A DNA stretch of 64,000 nucleotides from Paragonimus westermani. Taxonomy: Eukaryota; Platyhelminthes; Trematoda; Plagiorchiida; Troglotrematidae. The position numbers and the translations under genes were made by a program. The notes below the pieces were generated by a model. It was not told the origin of the DNA. It saw only the letters and a program-made list of their open reading frames with translations, and made no database searches. The DNA lies in contig QNGE01000419.1 of assembly GCA_008508345.1 (NCBI GenBank), positions 99,983-163,982 on the forward strand, in the 5' to 3' direction. Positions 58,472 to 64,000 of the stretch are shown piece after piece (position 1 is the first letter of the stretch; every line of letters begins with the position of its first letter).

Positions 58472-59109
58472 CACAATGACCGAAGCCAAAAGACGCATGC
58501 GCTTAGCTATCACTGCAATTGGCTTGCGCTGCACCACTTGTGGTTCCACCCACACGCCACATATCCAGTGTAAACCCGAAGGAATAAGACCGGGAGGTAT
58601 ATGAGTGAGGCCTTCGCGCCCAGTTAGCCAATGCTGGTTAGCCAGTTGATTGGCTAACAAGGAAAGGAAACTCATCTCTCGGAAACTAAACAAAGAGAGA
58701 CTGCAATGACGAGACTTAAACTGAGGAGAAAGATTTGTGAAGTGTAATACAAGAAGCGTTGCAGTATAGGAGTGCAGGTTAGTGCATCCCAGAGAAGATA
58801 CGGATGAATAACAACTTTCTCACTGAACTATGAAAAGCCAGACAGACCATTCATCATACAATACACCAACAAAGCCAAAGAAAAGAATAGGTTAAAGACC
58901 ACAGACACTCAAGTTTCTGAAAAGTAGAGCGGATTAGTTGTCAACGGCCAGGATGTTGGCCGATGTAGTCATTAACAGAAGCAGAATGGATACACTGATA
59001 TGACCTACCTGACCTGAGCCTAACGTACTCGTCTCCTCTTCGCCGACGGTGAACTATGAGTACGTTGGTGATCTACTAACCCCAAACGGCCAGCGTATTC
59101 GCGGCCGCA
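58472..59109. other. No recognisable feature
   Basis: May include the 3' untranslated end of the adjacent minus-strand retrotransposon, but no tail is recognised. Confidence 0.35.
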
Positions 59110-59870
59110 CACATCGCAACGTCATATAGTCACGTCACCGCGACCTATGGCACCGATGGTTCCTTTGCGTACCGCACGCTTCCGCTCGCGACCACGCAAT
59201 AATTGCTCGTTGAACTTTCGGACGCCCGCCCGAACCGTATTCCTCCAGGCCGTCCGGTTCAACGCCAAATCTTCCCAACATCTAAAATCAATGTTACAAC
59301 GTGAAAGACTTACCTGCACAACATCCTGGTACCTCCGCTTCTGGCCACCGGGATTTCGCTTACCTGACTTCACTTGTCCGTACAGTAACTGCTTCGGGAT
59401 ACGGTCATCGCCCATCCGACGGACGTGACCGAGCCAACGGAGCTGGTTCAGCATCAACATGGCTTCCATCCCGTCCATGTCCGCTCGCCGCAGTACCTCA
59501 GTGTTCGGAATCATGTCCGACCACCGAATACCCAAGATGCGCCTCAGACACTGAACATGGAAACGGCTCAAATAGCTCACGTTCCGCTGATACAGTGTCC
59601 ACGTCTCACTGCCGTACAGCAGTATAGGCAGCACCATTGAGCGGTAGACACACAGCTTCGTGGCCATCTTCAGGCTATGATTCTTCCAGACACGCCTTTC
59701 AAGGCGTCCGAAAGCAGCACTAGCCTTCGCCACACGTGTTCTCAGCTCGCGGTTCACGGACAAATCTGTCGACAAGTTGCTACTCAGGTAGCAAAAATCC
59801 CCGCAGCCATTCACAGTGTCTCCAGCGATGTGGAGGTACACAAGCAGCACCTTCACCAGAATACACCCTG
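59110..59870 (-). mobile_element. Non-LTR retrotransposon RT C-terminal region, 244 codons uninterrupted
   Basis: The minus-strand frame 59122-59856 has no stop or shift. Motifs in order: GCGDFCYLSSNLSTDLSVN, ASAAFGRLERRVWKNHSLKM, VLPILLYGSETWTLYQRNVS, FHVQCLRRILGIRWSDMIPN, LRWLGHVRRMGDDRIPKQLL. This is the conserved region downstream of the RT palm in RTE-type elements; the catalytic YADD box lies upstream and is missing, so the copy is 5'-truncated near 59865. The sequence is more GC-rich than its surroundings and distinct from the other RTE copies here. The lack of lesions suggests a younger insertion. Confidence 0.9.
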
Positions 59871-62800
59871 TGACATGAATATGAGGATACTCTATAATTT
59901 ACAAGCAATTACGCAACATTACTTCTCGATGCGCTGGCTTCAGTATCTACCTACGGAGTGTAACAACTTATCTCCAAATCTAAAATTCTTAAAGCCTTAT
60001 TTCCTTCCGGACTAGTCGAATACGTTACGAAAACGACCGCGATGTAAGCATGAGTACATACATGGGATCACATCACGTTGAATTCTTAAACATGACACAC
60101 GAGGTTTGAATGACCTCACTGTTAGAAAATTTAATGAAAAACACACGTGACGTGATGCTGAGTGGGCTCTGGTAGGTCGACAGTGTAGAGGGGATGTACG
60201 GCCATCGTGGGTTAAGGTGGACTCTAGTCAGCTAAACAAGAGCACTTCGAAATCTGCCACGGCCGGAGACGCAACGTCGAATGTGACTGGAAAAGGCGAC
60301 AATGTAGCAGCCTAGTACATGAGCCCAGGCCAACGGTAGGTCGTAGGTAAAAATGTGTTAGCTGTGGCGCCCTAAGAATTTGACCTATATTGGTGAACAG
60401 AAAAGTCACAGGAAATCTATCTCACCGAAACAGATGTTTGCTGACTGATGTACAACACGACAAAGAGTTGCCGGTAATAATGCTTCATTTGAGCGTTTGG
60501 ACAGGAATACTGGGTTAACAACCGAAGAATGAGAAAGTCAAAACCCACCAATCAGGAACAACTTCAGCATTCATCGAGTTAAATGGGGTCCCACTACTGA
60601 CGGACAACTCAGTGGAAGTTTAAGATGTATAGTACTCAGCACGTTCACAGCTACGGGTGTGAGCAAACTGGTGGTTTTGAAGAAAACGCCAAGTCTCATA
60701 TCGACAGAACAGAGAATGTTTTTTATCATCTACTACGTCATATGCACCAATTGGGAGTCGTTTTCTAGCGAGACAATGCCCTCAGAGTGCTCCATAGATT
60801 ACGTATGTTCGACTGGCCGTTCAACAGTCTCGAGGAAAACCAAACCGAAAACTTCGGTAGCAAGCTTCCATAAAGAATAGGCAGAGATATTGAATTATGA
60901 GACTTTACGCCTGAGTTGTTGGATGTCATAAGACAAGTATGGTGTAACTTGGCCAGATTATGCCTGATACCTCTACCAGAAGTTCACCGATATGATGCAA
61001 TAGGATTGAAAAGACCACTCACTAACGGCAACTTTTAAAGGAGAACATGTCATGGTGGACTTATTATTTTGCTCGGCTGCTTCAACGATCGCCTTCAATA
61101 ACTTCTCGAAAACAAATATTCCTATCTAATTTTCGATGTCCTGATTTATGGTAGTTGATAGCATTTTGGAACGAAAAGGAAGTATGTCACGGTTGAAAAC
61201 AATATAAATAGTTGCAAGAACTGGGTGTTCGCTTCTGCGGTGTACGATTTTGTAGTTGTTCGGTGTAATGATGACTTTCAACTCAGGTCGCCTGATGGAC
61301 CACAAAAACAAACGGCTGATGGGGTCTCACGTCTCGGAGGCCAGCGACTCAACGGTGAGCAATGAAGAAAACAAATTACACATACATGGGTGGCGAACTG
61401 TAATACTATAACAAATTATGTCTGATGTTGCCAAACGACTCTATGTCACAGCAGCGGGATGAAAGTGAAATTACCATCATGTAAACTAATGGCAGACGAG
61501 AGGTTCTTCGCTTGCCGCTGTGCAAATGGTTGATTTGGAACACTGCGTGTTCTAGCTGGGTATTTACCCTATCGAATGTTAGTCAACATGACCATCAAAT
61601 AATTGGGTACAGCCGTGAAGTAGTCAGGCAATGATGCGATTAGGAAGTAGAAACCATCTCGGTTGGTCCGTTAAACATAGTCAGTAGGCGCAGCTTATCC
61701 AGTTAGGTACGTCGTGATCGCCAAATTACGGGTTGTAAACGCTACCCGACATAGCAATGAGCCACAGTCAATGACTTGCCTGCATTCATTAAGTTTCCGG
61801 TTTTTTAGCCTTATTACGTTCACTTTTTCTTCTCTTTTGATGACTTTTTATGTGGAATATTTCACACCACTGTTGAAGTGAGCGGCGGCTCGAGCCATAA
61901 TACCGTTTGGTCAGACCCCAGTCATTAATGACCGAATGAACGACACTTACGTAGCGCATAAGATTGAGGGCAGACTGAGTGCCAATTCAGGGTCATGAAA
62001 CAAACAGCTAAGGAAAACAAGAGAATTAGTAAAAAACGAGACCATTGGAATAGGTACGACGGCTATATGGTGTACGCATATTCCTACAATCTGTGAATTT
62101 GAGAAGACAACCGGTTATCATCAAAAATGGGTATCAACGGCCAGCGTACAGTCCACCAAGATTTATGGCTTAGAAACATGGCCTATTTATAGCAAATATG
62201 TGAACCGAGTGGCTCTGTTCGCTCATTATTCCCTCCGTCAATCGGCTCGCACTAAGTGGGATGACTGGGTGAGTAACGCGGCTGTTTAAAAGGATGCAAG
62301 GAAAAAGTCGGACAGACAACTACCTGGTGAAGTTGCCTTGATTGGATCGAGTATTCCGCATGTCAACCGAGTGGTCATTGTAGGGAACAACGTTTGTCAA
62401 AACAACCAACGGTTGCAGACAAACTTTTTGGTAGTCAAACTAAAGTTGTGAGTATTGCCAATTGAGATCTTGATTAACCCAAAGGCAGAAGTTGTTGGAC
62501 AGTCAGTGTATCGTAATCAACGACCTGTATACAATTAGACGAATACCAGTCACGTTAGATAATCTGACTTTCCTTAATATCATTATGGAATATTTGTTTG
62601 TTTCCTGGCAGCTATCGTAGATAACGCTTGCTCAAAGCATTCCACTATTAAACCGGATTCAAGGTCGAATATATGCGTACGAGTGTAAACAGGAGTATGG
62701 CAGGCACTAAATGGTTGCCTTTCAAATGAACATGCAAACTAATGGCCTTTGGTTAGTTTACAGCCAGCACTGGTTTCAAACGGATGTTGAAAACACGAGG

Positions 62801-63266
62801 TGTACATGCATTCTTAACCAGGTAACTACTCGTGGACCACACTCAAAAGACACATCGCGTTTCTGGAAACCCAAACAAAGGACGTGTAAGCAGGCGTCTC
62901 GGTGGGCTGATAAGCGAATGCATTTGGCAATTGGTTGCACAATGGTCGAATGCACACAGAGTGCACACAAGTAATGAAGACAAAATTTGTCAAACAATTG
63001 TGTGTGTAAGAAAAAACCTGTATGCGACTAGTCTGCCTAACAGAGGTCGTAAAATGAGAGGATGAGTGACGCAAAACATACATCCAAGCGATACCCCACA
63101 GTTCTAGCAGTTTGCAACCGATCGCACTATTTGGAATTATACTCACCAGAGCACTGAATGACATAAGTATTAGTCATAATCATCGTAAAAATATTATCTA
63201 CATCTGCTTTGTCTTTGGAAACAAACGACGTAGCACTCAGAATAACATAGTGTTTCGACAGTGAAG
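59871..63266. other. No recognisable feature
   Basis: No element or exon assigned. Frames at 60659-60880 and 62711-63164 were inspected and have no recognisable motif. Confidence 0.35.
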
Positions 63267-63965
63267 TCAAAAGACGTAACCAGTATGATGGTAACCGGCA
63301 TAACAATTCGTACACTCCGAACCCATGCGTGCATGTAACATTAATATGATGGGCATACAAGGAATCGAATACACGGACGGGACTAAGAGAAACAACCAAA
63401 CATGAGTGAAATAAACGGCTGTCTGGATTGAGTTACCGCGGCGATCTAAGTGTACCTGTCCGGCTAATCGACGACTTACCGGGGAAGCCACAATGTCAAC
63501 ACAACCCGTTTGTGGAGATGAGAGTATGGGTACATGCGCTTCATTAGTAGTGTCTCTGCAAATTGTAGGGTGCGCCCACTTATGTGTCTGAATAACACTC
63601 AATGTTTCAGAGATCACTCTTGTGACAGCGTTTTCTGTATAGATTCGGCGGATCACATTAAACAAAGTGCACATAACACTGTTTGGATTATACGTGGCAA
63701 AACCTCTGGAAATGAAAGTATTAGTCCGTTGGTTTTGGCGTTTTACAGAGAATAATGACGAGGACGGTGGCGAATAGAGGTAGTAATTACAAGCAGTTGC
63801 CGCTTCGAACCCAGCTTGCTCAAACTTTGAAAAGGAGCCCCGTATAAAGCTTGCAAGAAGTTTGATACATTGCATGACAAAAAGCGAAATTTTCACGTGG
63901 GTAACCAACATGATCGTCTTCCGGACCATAGCTTGCGGTCGTCTATTGTCGTTATTTACTGACAT
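63267..63965 (-). other. Unassigned 232-codon open frame
   Basis: The longest open frame near the right end, starting at an ATG at 63965 and closing at 63267. It has no recognisable domain, and its composition changes along its length (a Ser/Tyr-rich patch SPPSSSLFSVKR, a hydrophobic stretch near the end). Part of it (63515-63615, opposite strand) resembles the PLE 3' region, which argues that at least that section is repeat-derived and the frame fortuitous. Confidence 0.2.
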
Positions 63966-64000
63966 GACTTCACCTATTTATCTAAACTGTGTCGTTCATC

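Noticed and set aside
59147..60015. Plus-strand frames of 71-112 codons
   Set aside because: Shadows of the minus-strand retrotransposon frame at 59122-59856.
63267..63965. 232-codon frame considered as a host gene
   Set aside because: No domain, uneven composition and partial overlap with repeat-like sequence; left as unassigned.

Overview
The window reads as a metazoan, most likely flatworm (trematode), nuclear DNA segment. It has very low coding density and short exons in long introns, and it carries decayed non-LTR (RTE-like) retrotransposons, Penelope-like elements (PLEs) with GIY-YIG endonuclease domains, and a tRNA-derived SINE family. No operons, bacterial genes or CRISPR arrays are visible. 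The trematode assignment is inference from the style of the retroelement proteins and the moderate GC content; no species can be named from the sequence alone.

The one host gene I can name runs on the minus strand at the left of the window. It encodes an oxysterol-binding-protein-related lipid transfer protein, closest in my judgement to the ORP9 type. Three consecutive exons (6292-6508, 3945-4030, 1566-1647) encode the start of the sterol/lipid-binding domain with canonical splice sites and matching phases. The rest of that domain lies beyond position 1. Five further exons upstream (9951-10060, 36263-36377, a 16-nt microexon at 37240-37255, 37438-37602, 39718-39810) are proposed from splice signals and phase agreement; together they would form a Ser/Pro-rich and partly helical linker. 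If correct, the gene spans at least 38 kb and most of 1-40 kb is intron.

Layout: 1-10 kb, ORP exons, a tRNA-like sequence, an RTE 3' end and a TA microsatellite. 11-36 kb, one putative 26-kb intron loaded with elements: SINEs (11.2, 22.2 kb), RTE fragments (11.4, 18.7-21.8, 34.6-35.7 kb), two different PLEs (13.7-14.5 minus, 26.4-27.5 plus) and a GC-rich 173-bp tandem repeat (30.7-31.05 kb). 36-40 kb, the linker exons and a scaffold gap of 370 Ns flanked by a perfect 171-bp inverted repeat. 40-48 kb, three more RTE copies and a second copy of the dispersed repeat that opens the window. 48-64 kb, mostly featureless, with a SINE, a tRNA-like relic, hammerhead-like hairpins, one RTE-type fragment with an uninterrupted 244-codon frame (59.1-59.9 kb) and an unassigned 232-codon frame at the right end.

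The most interesting signal is a hammerhead-ribozyme-like motif 80 nt downstream of the 26.4-kb PLE. Its catalytic core is complete and stem I is long. Diverged homologues of the same 3' region occur in the inverted repeat beside the gap and probably near 63.5 kb. Hammerhead motifs are an established feature of PLE terminal repeats; the particular copies and their arrangement here are my reading of the sequence.
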